Of a stretch of DNA of 64,000 nucleotides, positions 1-9,659 are shown one piece after another (position 1 is the first letter of the stretch; each line of letters begins with the position of its first letter). Made by a program: the position numbers and the translations under genes. The DNA is from Doryteuthis pealeii (lineage: Eukaryota; Mollusca; Cephalopoda; Myopsida; Loliginidae), in the NCBI GenBank assembly GCA_023376005.1, contig CM042139.1:134003199-134067198 (forward strand). The letters are read 5' to 3'. The notes beneath the pieces are model-generated. The model did not search any database. It was not told the origin of the DNA and saw only the letters and a list, made by a program, of their open reading frames with translations.

Positions 1-640
1 CTCTAATTTATTGAACGTACATTTAAGCACATTAATTGAGATGTTTTTATGCAATATGAATGCATATCTTATAAATGGATATAATATAATTGAATATTTA
101 CATTTTAAGATTTAAGAAGTAACTTTACATTTCGAGATGTTTTTTGAATTGATTGTGATTTAGCTCTTTAGGTTGATAGATTATTTCTCCCGTCCTGTCA
201 GATGGGGCTGTAGAGGGATAAACTCTTCTACAATGGTGCCACACTTTGGCACTTACTTGTGCTAGACAGTCGGTCGGAGAAGCCTTCCTTTGATAGTAGC
301 TGGTTATTTTCGGTGCGTGTTTTAAGGGTTTGCTTTTAACCCCATCTCATTTGGTGTTGCGCTGAAAAGGAAGAATTCAAGAAACGGAAAGGAAATAAAA
401 AAAGACAGAAGGTGGTTTTATGCTTAGGCTTTATTCACCATTTCATAGCCGCCCGTGGCAAGGAATATATCCCTGCAAGTAGTAGCGACTAGACACAGTT
501 ACGGCCTAACTCGAGATGCCGAGATTCTTTTTTGGGTCGAAGTGGGTCCTTTTCTCGCACATATGCAGAGTTTTTCCGGTTGAAGGCTCATGGAGTTTGC
601 TATTTAAATTTTTTTAAATTTTTAATTTTAATCCCCACAG
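1..640. other. AT-rich stretch, mostly unassigned
   Basis: No gene or full repeat is visible. About 185-245 reads, in reverse, like the end of the repeat seen complete at 35455-35795 (the part with 'cagccgacagggcgg'). The rest, including the short GC-richer patch near 440-520, has no recognisable coding or RNA features. Confidence 0.4.
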
Positions 641-700
641 ATAAAACCTTGTGTCACATCCTGCTCGTGCGGAGGGGTTGGTAAATATATATATATGATT
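641..700 (+). repeat. 3' end fragment of tRNA-related SINE (family A)
   Basis: The text 'ccttgtgtcacatcctgc' followed by a 'cggaggggttggtaaatata' end and a short (TA)n run is the 3' end of the SINE family best seen at 62189-62475. The body and tRNA-like head are missing here, so this is a truncated copy. Confidence 0.6.
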
Positions 701-779
701 GTCCCGACCGCGTTGCCTTATATGACAACCCCCAACACTTTATATAATATATGTGCTAGAAGGCTGTGCCCGAGGGTCT

Positions 780-905
780 TAATATCCTGGTATGTCGTTA
801 AATTGCATCTAGTGGTTCCAATTCCAGGTCTCTGGGTGTGTGTGGAGTACCCCTTTATTGCCATTACTTCCTAGTCCACTCTGACCCGGAGTAGTAGGTT
901 AAATA
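780..905 (-). repeat. Interspersed repeat fragment (family G)
   Basis: This segment, read on the minus strand, shares the order 'actctgacccggag' ... 'attgccattac' ... 'gtgtggagtaccc' with 27540-27655, 35295-35455 and 37443-37620. The family looks SINE-like, but I see no A and B boxes in it. Confidence 0.5.
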
Positions 906-1620
906 GAAAAAAAATGTGTTTAGAAAAAAGTTAAAAAAAATGGAATACCCAACAAGAATAAATAAAACAAAAAACATCTTTGGCATAAAACTAACCCAAG
1001 GGTTGCCATGCTTTAAATCTAACCAAGATTTTTTTTCTCGAGATATTGACTAAATCAAGCAGTGCTGTTTTCTGTATTTTGGTTTATTTAATTTTAAATG
1101 CTATTTCAAATTAGTATCTTTTAATACTTTTATTATTCATTTATATTTCTTTCTAATTTTTTTTTATTCTCATACTAACGGACCAAGTACAATTAAGTGC
1201 TTTAATTACTGCATCTTTATGGAACTTTATGTTTTCTGATTTTATCTGTTTTCTTTTGAATTGTAGTGTTGGTTCATGCACAGATGAACTTGCAATGTAG
1301 TCTAATTTGAAAATCATGCTTTGCATATTCGAACTGGGTCATAAGGTTCTTGAGCTAGATGTTAGTTCCCTTCAAGGCAATTGAAACAAAATCTTTTTTT
1401 TAAACAGAGTCTACTAGGATTTTTAAAATGTGCTTTTCTGTACTTTTCTTGATCATGCCTAGGGTTCCAATCATTATAGACATAAACAGTATTTTTATGG
1501 TGTCACATTCTTTTTTTCAATTTGAATTTCAATATCTTTATTTTATCATTTTCTTTCACAGATATAGTTTTATCTGATTGCACTGTCACATTCATGAGAA
1601 GGCATATTTTTTTTCTCACT
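906..1620. other. AT-rich, nothing recognised
   Basis: Low-complexity AT-rich sequence with several poly-T runs. No coding potential, RNA gene or known repeat is visible on either strand. Confidence 0.4.
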
Positions 1621-1896
1621 TTAACTCTTTGCCAATCAAATTTTCTCCGCGGCTGTACCATATTTTCTTGGTATTTTTTACCTGTATGATGGGATATTTC
1701 AAAGCTCACTATCTATTCACCTCAGAAACTCATTCTATTCAAACAAAGTATTATTATATTATTATTATTATTATTATTGTAATCTGTGCTCTTCTGTTCA
1801 ACAATGAACTAACCATCAGCTTTTGTACTTTGCTTAGGTGTGGTATGCATAGAAATGGAGAGTCGCTGTGAGCGGTTAGAGTAGGCAAAGAGTTAA
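1621..1896. mobile_element. piggyBac-type MITE with TTAA target duplication
   Basis: The element 1625-1892 is flanked on both sides by TTAA (1621-1624, 1893-1896) and has short inverted ends 'ctctttgcc'/'ggcaaagag'. TTAA duplication is the hallmark of the piggyBac superfamily. A second diverged copy lies in inverted orientation at 23491-23741, over most of its length. Neither copy encodes a transposase, so they are non-autonomous. Open frames across it are incidental. An internal (ATT)n run sits at 1751-1779. Confidence 0.7.
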
Positions 1897-1914
1897 TCAC
1901 TATGCCTGATATAT

Positions 1915-2340
1915 TAGCTTTTATATGTATTTACTCAACTCCTCCACACAAGCAGGATGTGACACAAGGTCAATTTTTAAGCGGAGCTTAAAGGTTTGAA
2001 TTTAGGGTTTTCCTTCTCCTAGACTGGGTCCTAACCCAAGTCAAGAAATGTATATAACCCAACTCCTCCGCATAAGCATTATGTGACACAAGGTCAATTT
2101 TAAAGCGAAGCTTAACAGGTTTGAATTAAGAGTTTTCCTTCTCCTAGACTGGTTGCCTAACCACATTAAGAAATGGGTTATATATATTTATCCAACCCCT
2201 CCGTATAACTCGGATGTGACACAAGGTAAGTTTTTAAGAGGGGTTTAACAGAGTTTTCCTTTTCCTAGACCAGTTGCCATATTGTTGTGGACTAACCTAT
2301 CCTACCTTTTCGTTGAGAATAAATGAACTGACCCAAGACT
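1915..2340 (-). repeat. Three tandem truncated SINE-A 3' halves
   Basis: Three units each begin on the plus strand with 'actcctcc' or 'cccctccg' plus 'gatgtgacacaaggt', then an 'aggtttgaatt'-like stretch, 'ttttcctagac' and 'tgcc'. They start near 1935, 2058 and 2198. All are antisense 3' halves of SINE family A, repeated about every 125-140 bp without heads. Confidence 0.65.
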
Positions 2341-3030
2341 AGTTGTGTACAGCAGTTTAGAGCAGTCGGAAAACCCCATGGACGTCATTAAGAGTACCGT
2401 CTACTTCACACCATAATTCCTTGCACTCTATTGCAAAGTACTTGATTGTTAGCGCTAACCTTTATTGATATGTACTAGTATATTGAAATAATCTATGTTC
2501 CAGTATACAAAACATACCAAGGTTAAAAATTCCAGTCTTTAATATTTCTGTCAGTATGTATGGTAAAATCCCAAAGAATAGCGGTTTCCTAGCTTTCTAT
2601 GACTAGTTCAGGGTAATGTTCATACCATCTTTCACCATGGGGTGCACGATAATTTCACAATTTCAAAATTGATATACTGCCCAATCTTCTCAGGTCGATC
2701 TTTGAATTCCCTTAGTATAATGTAGTGTCTACCTCTCCTCACTCACACTAGTGATCCTGGTGTTCAGCTATGTGACTGACAGCAAAAGCTCACTCGCTTT
2801 TGTGGCTAGAAACGGTCACACACAAGATCATGGGATTTTTGAAAAGGGTCAAATAGTTAGTTACTGCATAGCGACAAGTCATGTCTTAAATTTCGGGGTA
2901 AGCAAAACTGATTCCCACTGCAATAGGGGGTGAGCTGCAATTTATAAAACAAATAAATCTTTCTTGGTCGACTGAACAAGAAAATGCTTCACAATTTCTG
3001 TTTATGAGACCTGGTATTTGGATTTTGTGT
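2341..3030. other. Unassigned stretch
   Basis: No recognisable gene or repeat. A 60-codon open frame at 2751-2933 starts on a non-ATG codon and has no protein features; it is probably chance. Confidence 0.35.
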
Positions 3031-3125
3031 CTAATGGTAACGAAGGGGTACTCTACATTCCCCACAACTCAAGAACTAGCGCCTCACCACCAGATGCAGT
3101 TTAGTATCATACCCAGGACACCAAC
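3031..3125 (+). repeat. Family G repeat fragment
   Basis: Contains 'gaaggggtactctacattcc' and 'cctcaccaccagatgcagtt', matching the 3' half of the G repeat at 35340-35455 in the same orientation. Confidence 0.5.
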
Positions 3126-3344
3126 TTTTTGGTTAGTTTGAATAGGGGCCACCTGTGGATCAGGTAGTGTGTTTTTATGATATATTAGTTCAGTTCTTCC
3201 AGGCAGTACATGCTCCTAGGGGTGATGTTTATGTCCATAAGATGGATTGCTGACAGAACTAAAACAATTTTTGTACCAGCCAGCACAGTAAGCTAGTTTC
3301 TTGGTAGGTTCGCGCATTAATGTGACTTTTTGTTACATTAGGTT

Positions 3345-3346
<2 letters not shown>

Positions 3347-3377
<31 letters not shown>
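3347..3377. repeat. (TG)n microsatellite
   Basis: About 15 TG units directly upstream of a SINE-C copy. Confidence 0.95.
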
Positions 3378-3380
<3 letters not shown>

Positions 3381-3530
3381 CGTCGCATCGTGGTATAATG
3401 GTTAGCAAGCTAGTCTCACAGATCCATTGCTACTGAATAGCGAGTTTGATCCTTGCTGAAATGTCCCTTATTTGCGACCTTGTGTCACATTCTATGCGTG
3501 GGGAACGGGTTGGATAAAATACCTACAAAT
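3381..3530 (+). repeat. tRNA-derived SINE, family C
   Basis: A tRNA-like head 'tggtataatggttagcaagc' (A-box region) and 'gcgagtttgatccttgctg' (B-box region) is followed by a 'cttgtgtcacattctatgcg' body and a short AT-rich end. Copies lie at 32486-32625, 34793-34935, 53233-53373, 58620-58735 and 59081-59224. The head is too degenerate at the acceptor stem to be a functional tRNA. Confidence 0.7.
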
Positions 3531-3660
3531 CTTACGGAAAATTACAGAAGGTTACGGAAAATTAATACCATGATATTTCATCTCTGATTTTAAATCTGCT
3601 CTATTATTTTAGCATTGAGCACCTTCATATGCTAAAACATTTTCTCATTCATTCTCCATT

Positions 3661-3685
3661 ATATATATATATATATATATATATT
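3661..3685. repeat. (TA)n microsatellite
   Basis: A short perfect TA run. Confidence 0.9.
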
Positions 3686-3904
3686 ATTTATTGATTTATT
3701 ATAAAAACAAGATCAGCATTAATGGAATTTTTGTGTCTGTTTTAAGATCACCAAAATTTTAATGTTTGGATCAATCAAATGCAATCCCGTTTTGTTTTAA
3801 TTTCATAAAAAGATGAAGAAATGATTAGTAAACACGTCTAGTACGCTTATGAATAATGGAAAATAATGACAAAAAGGGGAATATCATAGAATAAGATAAC
3901 ACAT

Positions 3905-4781
3905 CTATCACGCCTCTTGAAATTGTGTCTGACTCTATTGCCAGGGATCGAGACACAATTTCGTCGCAGTGTAGTTTAACCCCTCCTGCCAGGAAACACA
4001 AATAACCTTTGGGTGTAGTTATAATGAATTTATTCAGCAGGAAAGAGGTAAAAAGCTGGAAAGAAAAAATAAACATATGACAGACAAGGCAAATCAAGGT
4101 ACAAAAAGCAAGGTAATTAAGAAATTACAGGGAACAGATAAGGGACACAAGGTAAATGGACAGAGCAGGCAGAGACGATAACATCGTTAATAGTAGCAGG
4201 GACACAGGAAGTAGGAAGAGGTAGGGACGATAAACTCAAGGGTCCCTTATGAACGTGGACCGGGATTCACTCAGAATAGTGCTATTTCAACATGAGTGAG
4301 AAGAGACAATATTTGTACTGAGAGTAGGAAAATGAAGCGAGGTGTTTCTGAGACAAGTCTCTGAGGAAAGTGTTCGACTGATGGCTGGGGTCGAACGGAC
4401 ATAGCTAGGTGTGAAGCAGCGGTGAAGAATAGCATGTATTCTCGGAATAAACACCATGTCAACAAAGGCTAGTGAATACGAAATAACTTTACTAAGTGCT
4501 AATAGTAAGAGTGAGAAATAATAACAATAATGTCATACAAGGGTCCGGGAAGATAATAGGCAATAATTAGAAAATAATACGAGGGGCAAGATTTCTCACA
4601 TAGAACAGAGAAATTCAAGGTCGGACAACAGATAAAAGTAAACAGTAGAAAATAGCCGGTAACAAATTAGCTATTTAATGTTAGGGAGCGAGATAAGAAA
4701 TCTTCCTTACCGGGTGCCCGTAATAAACTTCTGAGAGGGAGAAGTCAGCAACACGTCTGATGGGTGTCGTGGCAAGGTAGA
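3905..4781. repeat. Direct repeat copy 1 (possible LTR, about 875 bp)
   Basis: The first ~145 bp and last ~72 bp match, in the same orientation, the repeat at 7541-7763. The ~650 bp between them (about 4053-4704) is absent from that second copy. The two repeats bracket the gag-like ORF, so they could be LTRs of one element. On the minus strand AATAAA-type signals lie before the end 'gaggcgtga'. I cannot find a convincing TG...CA pair, primer-binding site or target duplication, so the LTR reading is tentative. Confidence 0.45.
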
Positions 4782-4943
4782 AACAGGATTGAATTTACCG
4801 CTGAATAATGCTAGCCGGAAAAGGGCGGTGAAAATGCAAGAATAATCCCGTTTAGGAAAAAACACACAGTTGGTTTAAGGGACGTAACTCTTAACGCAGA
4901 ATCATAAATACAGACCAAGACACTTCCCGTCTTGATATAGATA

Positions 4944-7037
4944 TCAAAACCTAACTAAGATAGGGTGACAGAAGGGGTTCGTAGGGACAGAAAGGGGGAG
5001 AGACAAACTAAGTAGGGGGTGAGTAGGCCTAGATCGGCCTGGGTTAGTGCAACAAGAGTCCAATGATGAGAAAGAAAGTCCGTTGTAAGGGGTGGTCATC
5101 GCAGATGCGGCTAAGGTGAGTGCGAGCCTGCTAGATGCATTTACCTCAGGAGGTAAAGTTGGCGGTAGAGCCATAGTCTTTTCTATATTTATGGCTGGGT
5201 CACTCCAGCCATTTCTCTGACGACTCGATACCATCAGGGAAATGTGAATCCCTAAGGAAGTTGAGGTTGAACAAGTTCTTGGAGTTCCGGTGGCGCTGAT
5301 CGAACTGGGGTCACTGCGACTGCTGGGGGGTTTGCCATTTTTTGTGGCGTATATGGAACCAGTATTTATTGGTTCAGGTGTATATTCTTCAGGACTGCCT
5401 GAAGAATCACTACTCAAAGAGTGCCTTGTCGTAGGTTGAGAGGTTTCCTTTAGAGGGGCAGTTTTCATTGGTGGGGTTTTATTCGACCTTTCATCAGGGC
5501 TGGAATTTGAATGACTATTTGTACTGCTTTTTTGTGTGAATGCAGGAGTTGCCTTAGATGTAGGAGTTGTTTGGTGATGTTTGCCTGTCCGTGCTTGCAG
5601 TTGGCGCAAAACAGATGTAGAGGGGATGAGTCCTGATGCAGGTACAGGTATGTGACCTGGGGCCGACGAGGCCGCCGAATCTGGGTAGCCCTGTGTAGAC
5701 AAGGGCAGAGGATCTGGAGCTAACAGAGCTGTAGATTCTATTTGACCCTGTGTTGATAAGGGTCCTGGGTCTGGTGAGGCCATGAGTTTGGTCTGGCCCG
5801 ATGTTGACTGGGTTATAGTTTCAGATGCAGGTGCAGGTGTGCGACCTGGGGCTGACAAGGGTGCCGGATCTGGGTGGCCCTGTGTAGATAAGGGCAGAGG
5901 ATCTGGAGCTAACAGAGCTGTAGATTCTATTTGACCCTGTGTTGATAAGGGTCCTGGGTCTGGCAAGGCCATGAGTTCGGTCTGGCCCAATATTGACCGG
6001 GTTATAGTTTCAGGTGCAGGTGTGTGACCTGAGGCTGACAAGGGTGTGGGATCTGGGTGGCCATGTGTAGACAAGGGCAGACAATCTGGAGCTGTAGATT
6101 CTATTTGACCCTGTGTTGATAAGGGTCCTGTGTCCGGCGAGACTATAGGTTCTGTGTGGCCTGGTGATGACAGGGCTGCTGGATCTATGTGACCCTGAGT
6201 TAAGGGCCTGGGTTTTAGTGCGGGAGCACCGATTAGAAATTGGCTAGGAATTTCTTTGGCTGACCTTGTAGGTTTCTGAAGAGATGGCTTGGAAACATCC
6301 TGGGAACTGATATGACTGCTTGCTTTAGGTTGGGAGGCTGTGTTTGCCAGTTGACCGGAGTCAGGATGTGGCAAAGTAGGTTCACTGTGCTGCTCGGTAG
6401 TTTTGCCGAATTCAGGATCTGCAGGCGCCTGAGACCAGTTGTGGGATGGGGAATTTAGATTAGCTTGTTGTCTGAACTGGTGGTCTGGAGGTGGCGTCTG
6501 GCCAGTAGAGGGTGAAGAAGGGGAATAGGGTGCGCTCATACTAGGTGATACCTCACCCGTGATGGGGACACCAAGTCTGGCGGCTAACATTCTGTTGAAG
6601 ACGGCTAGGGAGGCTTTTAGGTTCGTCTCCCCGCCGTGCGGTGTCCAGGGCTTCTCTTCGGGAGTTTGAAGCTCTGGCCTGGTTCGGTTCCAAAGCTGAC
6701 TTGTGGGTGCAGCTTTGGTTGCTGGAAGTGGGGTTGTCAGGTCCCTTGTGGGGACATCGAGTCCGAGGCATGTTGCTCCATCGCTAGTTGCCGGACTGTG
6801 CCTAGGTGCCCTCCTGTACCTGTTGGCGGTGGCCCTCAGTACGTCGGCTTCGGCGATGGCGACTGCAACCTCCTTTTCCAGACGCAACTTCTCCAGTTGC
6901 ATCTTTATCCGTAGTTCCTCATCGATGTAGGCCAGACGAGCTTTGGCTGCCATAGTCTTTGCTCGAGCTTCGTTGGCAGCTGTGTTCAAAGTATCCCAAC
7001 GGTGGGAAGTGGTCCGAATGGCCCTGTTGTCGGTCAT
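4944..7037 (-). CDS. Gag-like ORF of a probable BEL/Pao-type retroelement
   Basis: A 697-codon open frame from ATG at 7037-7035. Residues about 20-80 are Ala/Glu/Lys-rich and look like a coiled coil ('EELRIKMQLEKLRLEKEVA'); such an N-terminus is typical of BEL/Pao Gag proteins. The rest is Pro/Ser/Thr-rich, with an internal 61-63-residue repeat, and shows no zinc knuckle, protease or reverse transcriptase. In the same frame an upstream open stretch (7637-7080) ends in TAG at 7079-7077, only 13 codons before this ATG. No pol is present, so the element is non-autonomous or truncated. It could instead be a host low-complexity protein, but the flanking direct repeats argue for a mobile element. 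Confidence 0.45.
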   Translation of the reverse strand: MTDNRAIRTTSHRWDTLNTAANEARAKTMAAKARLAYIDEELRIKMQLEKLRLEKEVAVAIAEADVLRATANRYRRAPRHSPATSDGATCLGLDVPTRDLTTPLPATKAAPTSQLWNRTRPELQTPEEKPWTPHGGETNLKASLAVFNRMLAARLGVPITGEVSPSMSAPYSPSSPSTGQTPPPDHQFRQQANLNSPSHNWSQAPADPEFGKTTEQHSEPTLPHPDSGQLANTASQPKASSHISSQDVSKPSLQKPTRSAKEIPSQFLIGAPALKPRPLTQGHIDPAALSSPGHTEPIVSPDTGPLSTQGQIESTAPDCLPLSTHGHPDPTPLSASGHTPAPETITRSILGQTELMALPDPGPLSTQGQIESTALLAPDPLPLSTQGHPDPAPLSAPGRTPAPASETITQSTSGQTKLMASPDPGPLSTQGQIESTALLAPDPLPLSTQGYPDSAASSAPGHIPVPASGLIPSTSVLRQLQARTGKHHQTTPTSKATPAFTQKSSTNSHSNSSPDERSNKTPPMKTAPLKETSQPTTRHSLSSDSSGSPEEYTPEPINTGSIYATKNGKPPSSRSDPSSISATGTPRTCSTSTSLGIHISLMVSSRQRNGWSDPAINIEKTMALPPTLPPEVNASSRLALTLAASAMTTPYNGLSFSSLDSCCTNPGRSRPTHPLLSLSLPLSVPTNPFCHPILVRF
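5640..6200 (-). repeat. Coding tandem repeat, 189/183-bp period
   Basis: Inside the gag-like ORF 'ctgtgtagacaagggcagag' recurs at about 5691, 5880 and 6063 with small changes. This gives units of 63 and 61 codons (motifs like GPLSTQGQIEST and PLPLSTQGHPDP on the minus strand). The period differences are multiples of three, so the frame stays open through the array. Confidence 0.85.
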
Positions 7038-7079
7038 CTTGAGTGGGAGATGGATTAATGTGGTTCCATTCAACCGCTA

Positions 7080-7540
7080 TTTTTTCCGGTGCCTCTTAGG
7101 CACGCTGGACACTGAAGGACTGTGTGGGGCTTGTCCGTAGTCCTTGCCTGCTCTTTTTCCACGGCTGTAGCGGGGTAAATCTCCGTTGGGGGAATAACCC
7201 GCAGGTGTCAAAGGGGTCACTTCCAGTGGCGTTTGACAGGGGTTGTTTGGAATTCCCGGAGTCCTCGTTACCCTCTCTCCGGTGCTGAAGACAGCTCTGG
7301 GGTTGTGTAGGTTCCTAGAGAGTGCAACTGCTAACCAAGTACTTCCAGGCCTGCTTTTGCTATTGTGGACTGTATGGACCCTGTCCGTAGTCCTGATAGT
7401 TCTTGTCCAAGTGGTGAAGAAAATTCTGTTGGGGGAATAACCCTCTGGTGTCAAAGAGGTCACTTCCAGTGACGTTTGACAGGGTTTGTCTGGATTCTTG
7501 GAGCGTCTCAGCTTCAGAAGAACTTCCAGGCCGCTTTTTA
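7080..7540 (-). repeat. Tandem duplication upstream of the gag-like ORF
   Basis: Two units, offset by about 243-250 bp, share 'cacttccagtg.cgtttgac' (7217 and 7460) and 'gtccgtagtcct' (7133 and 7383). The minus-strand frame stays open through both, giving two copies of a CQTxLEVTxLTPxGYSPN segment. This may be leader or the N-terminal part of the gag-like frame before its in-frame stop. Confidence 0.6.
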
Positions 7541-7763
7541 CTGTCACGCCTCTTGAAATTGTGTCTGACTCTATTGCCAGGGATCGAGACACAATTTCGT
7601 CGCAGTGTAGTTTAACCCCTTCTGCCAGTAAACACAAATAACCTTTGGGTGTAGTTATAATGAATTTATTCAGCAGGAAAGGGGTAAAAAGCGGGTGACC
7701 GTAATAAACTTCTTAGAGGGAGAAGTCAGCAACACGTCTGATGGGTGTCGAGGCAAGGTAGAA
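7541..7763. repeat. Direct repeat copy 2 (internally deleted, about 223 bp)
   Basis: Matches both ends of 3905-4781. The junction falls at 'aaaaagc|gggtg' near 7691, where copy 1 has ~650 extra bases. Its right end runs straight into the remnant of a Gypsy LTR at 7761-7778. Confidence 0.6.
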
Positions 7764-7825
7764 GAAGGCGTTACGACAGTGGCGACAGGATACTAAGAAC
7801 TTGTGACATAGTTAAAAGGAATTTT

Positions 7826-8116
7826 GGACCATATTACCTTTAGGCACCCCTTTTTGATCTCGATTAAGAAAGGACATGTTTTTCATTTACACCGTCAATA
7901 TCCGGTTGTTTCTTAGGGGTTAGGGGTTAGGGTTAGGGTTAGGGGTTAGGGGTTAGGGTTAGGGTTAGGGGTTAGGGTTAGGGTTAGGGTTTTTTTATAA
8001 TTAAAAAGAAATCTAAAAAAACGTCTATTAAAACAACCGGATATTGACGATGTAAATGAAAAACATGTCCTTTTTTAATTGAGATCAAAAAGGGGTGCCT
8101 AAAAGTCATATGGTCC
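7826..8116. mobile_element. 291-bp MITE with internal telomeric repeat, 8-bp TSD
   Basis: Inverted arms 7826-7911 and 8031-8116 (start 'ggaccatat') flank the array. Including flank, 84 of 91 positions pair. The 8-bp GGAATTTT at 7818-7825 is repeated at 8117-8124, a clear target-site duplication. Eight-bp duplications are typical of hAT and P superfamilies, but the ends do not let me assign one. It lies in the leader of the Gypsy element, between its primer site and gag. Confidence 0.8.
7913..7989 (+). repeat. Interstitial telomeric array (TTAGGG/TTAGGGG, 12 units)
   Basis: Twelve units run 7,7,6,6,7,7,6,6,7,6,6,6 bases long, so TTAGGGG TTAGGGG TTAGGG TTAGGG occurs twice as a 26-bp higher-order unit. 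The array is confined between the arms of the MITE. TTAGGG is the usual metazoan telomere repeat. Confidence 0.95.
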
Positions 8117-8149
8117 GGAATTTTTTTTTGTTATCGACATTTCATCAAA

Positions 8150-8800
8150 ATGGAGGTATTGAAACTACTATTTCAACAACAGCAACGACAGCAAGAATTA
8201 CAACTAAAACTACAATCAAGATTGTTGAAATTGTTACTGGAGGAAGACGCGGAAGTGGCGTTGGTGATTTTCCATTCACACCGTTCATCGCTGAGTCGAT
8301 ATCGGAATTCAAGTATGACGAGCAGGGTAGCCTTACATTTGAAACATATTTCCGACAGTTTCAGGACGTCTTCGAGAAAGAATGTGTGAACTGGTAAGAC
8401 GAACGTCAGACTCCTACTGAGGAAGCTAGGAACAGTTGAAAATCAAAGATACTGTAATTACACCCTGCCTCGTCGATCATCAGAAATATCGTTCAAAGGT
8501 ACAGTGAAAATTTTACCAACAATATTTGGGATGAAAAGTGTCGATCTTTCACGCAAGGTATCAAGTTCTTAATCTAGCTAAGAACGTGGAATATGATTTT
8601 TCCACATATGCTAGAATAGTAAATCAAGAATGTGAAAGGTGTAAATTGAAAACATTAACGGAAAATCAGTTTAAATTTTGTGTTAGGTCTGAAGTCACCT
8701 AAGGACAAAGAAATATGAGAAAAAATGTTGGCGAAACTGGAATATGACCCCGATATAATGTTGGATATTGTACAAACGGAAATATGAATTTCCGGTTAAA
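8150..8800 (+). pseudogene. Gypsy gag remnant
   Basis: The ATG at 8150 opens with a Gln-rich MEVLKLLFQQQQRQQ start typical of Gypsy Gag in flatworms and molluscs. After a frameshift near 8260-8290, ISEFKYD and LTFETYFRQFQDVF follow, then LLLRKLGTVENQRY, then ECERCKLKTLTENQFKFCV; all match the family's capsid-like region in order. At least one in-frame stop (8396-8398) and several frame changes show it is not functional. Confidence 0.75.
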
Positions 8801-8904
8801 TTAAACAAAGCAAAGAAAAGACGACAAAAATGACAAAGGACTTTTTCCCGGTAAAGCGAACAAAAGAAGGATGGGTAACAATAAGTTCGGAAATAGTTAT
8901 CAGA

Positions 8905-9330
8905 TCAAGAGATAAAGATGCGTAGGCGGTCGTCAATACAAAAGCCAGTGGGTCGAGTCGTTAGTTGGACAGTCAGGGGGAGACAGCCGACGGGAACGTG
9001 CGTGACCGGCCGGTCGCGCACCACCGCTGCCAGCGGGCAGTGAGGTTCGTCCCCCACCTTCCACCTCACCAACGCATTGTCAACCCTTGGGCAGATTCCC
9101 ATTGTCAAGCTCGCCACCCACACGCACCACGAGGGAATTAAAGAAATAAAAGTTAAAAGTCCCACTACATACAGCATGTCTTGTGTCTTCGTTAAGCGAC
9201 CCCATCATATATCGTCTAAGGGTTAGAGACGATACCCGCAGTATACCAGCAACGTATACGATTTAGTGCCGGTAAAGAAGGCGCTACGCAACAATAACCC
9301 TATAATTTATGTCTAAGGAATGCCAGTGGG
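8905..9330. other. GC-rich insert in Gypsy gag, candidate solo LTR
   Basis: The Gag reading is interrupted here by a markedly GC-richer stretch (8940-9125) with an AATAAA-type signal at 9146 and then a non-Gag tail. Gypsy-like sequence resumes before the zinc knuckle. A solo LTR of another element would explain this, but I could not fix TG...CA ends or a target duplication. Confidence 0.3.
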
Positions 9331-9460
9331 TTATGAATCGAAAACATGATTCTGCCCGAATAGAAGAACTCAAAGTCCAAATGGAAATTCAAGCACTACA
9401 TAAAATGTCCACAAACGATCCCCTCCGAATCGTTGTTACGGATGCAGTGTCCTGAAGGAA

Positions 9461-9535
9461 CTGTCATGTTTTTGTTGTGGAAGGTACGGACACACACACA
9501 AAAAAGAAAAAGAATTCTGCAAGTGCGGTCGTAAC
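9461..9535 (+). pseudogene. Gypsy zinc-knuckle remnant
   Basis: The codons give CFCCGRYGH followed by a Lys/Glu-rich stretch and CKCGR, a degenerate C-x2-C-x4-H retroelement zinc knuckle. It sits between gag and the protease as expected. Confidence 0.6.
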
Positions 9536-9659
9536 AGGAGAAATGATAAGCGCATCACAGAGAATTAATCAGTGAAGATAGTTTTAGCATTCAGAGGAAG
9601 AAAAAATACGCCAAACAGGAAATTCGTATAATATGTATATATGAACAAAAAACCAGGCA

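Noticed and set aside
7913..7989. Chromosome-fusion site marked by telomere repeats
   Set aside because: The array is enclosed in a transposon with target duplication, and no head-to-head telomere arrangement is present.
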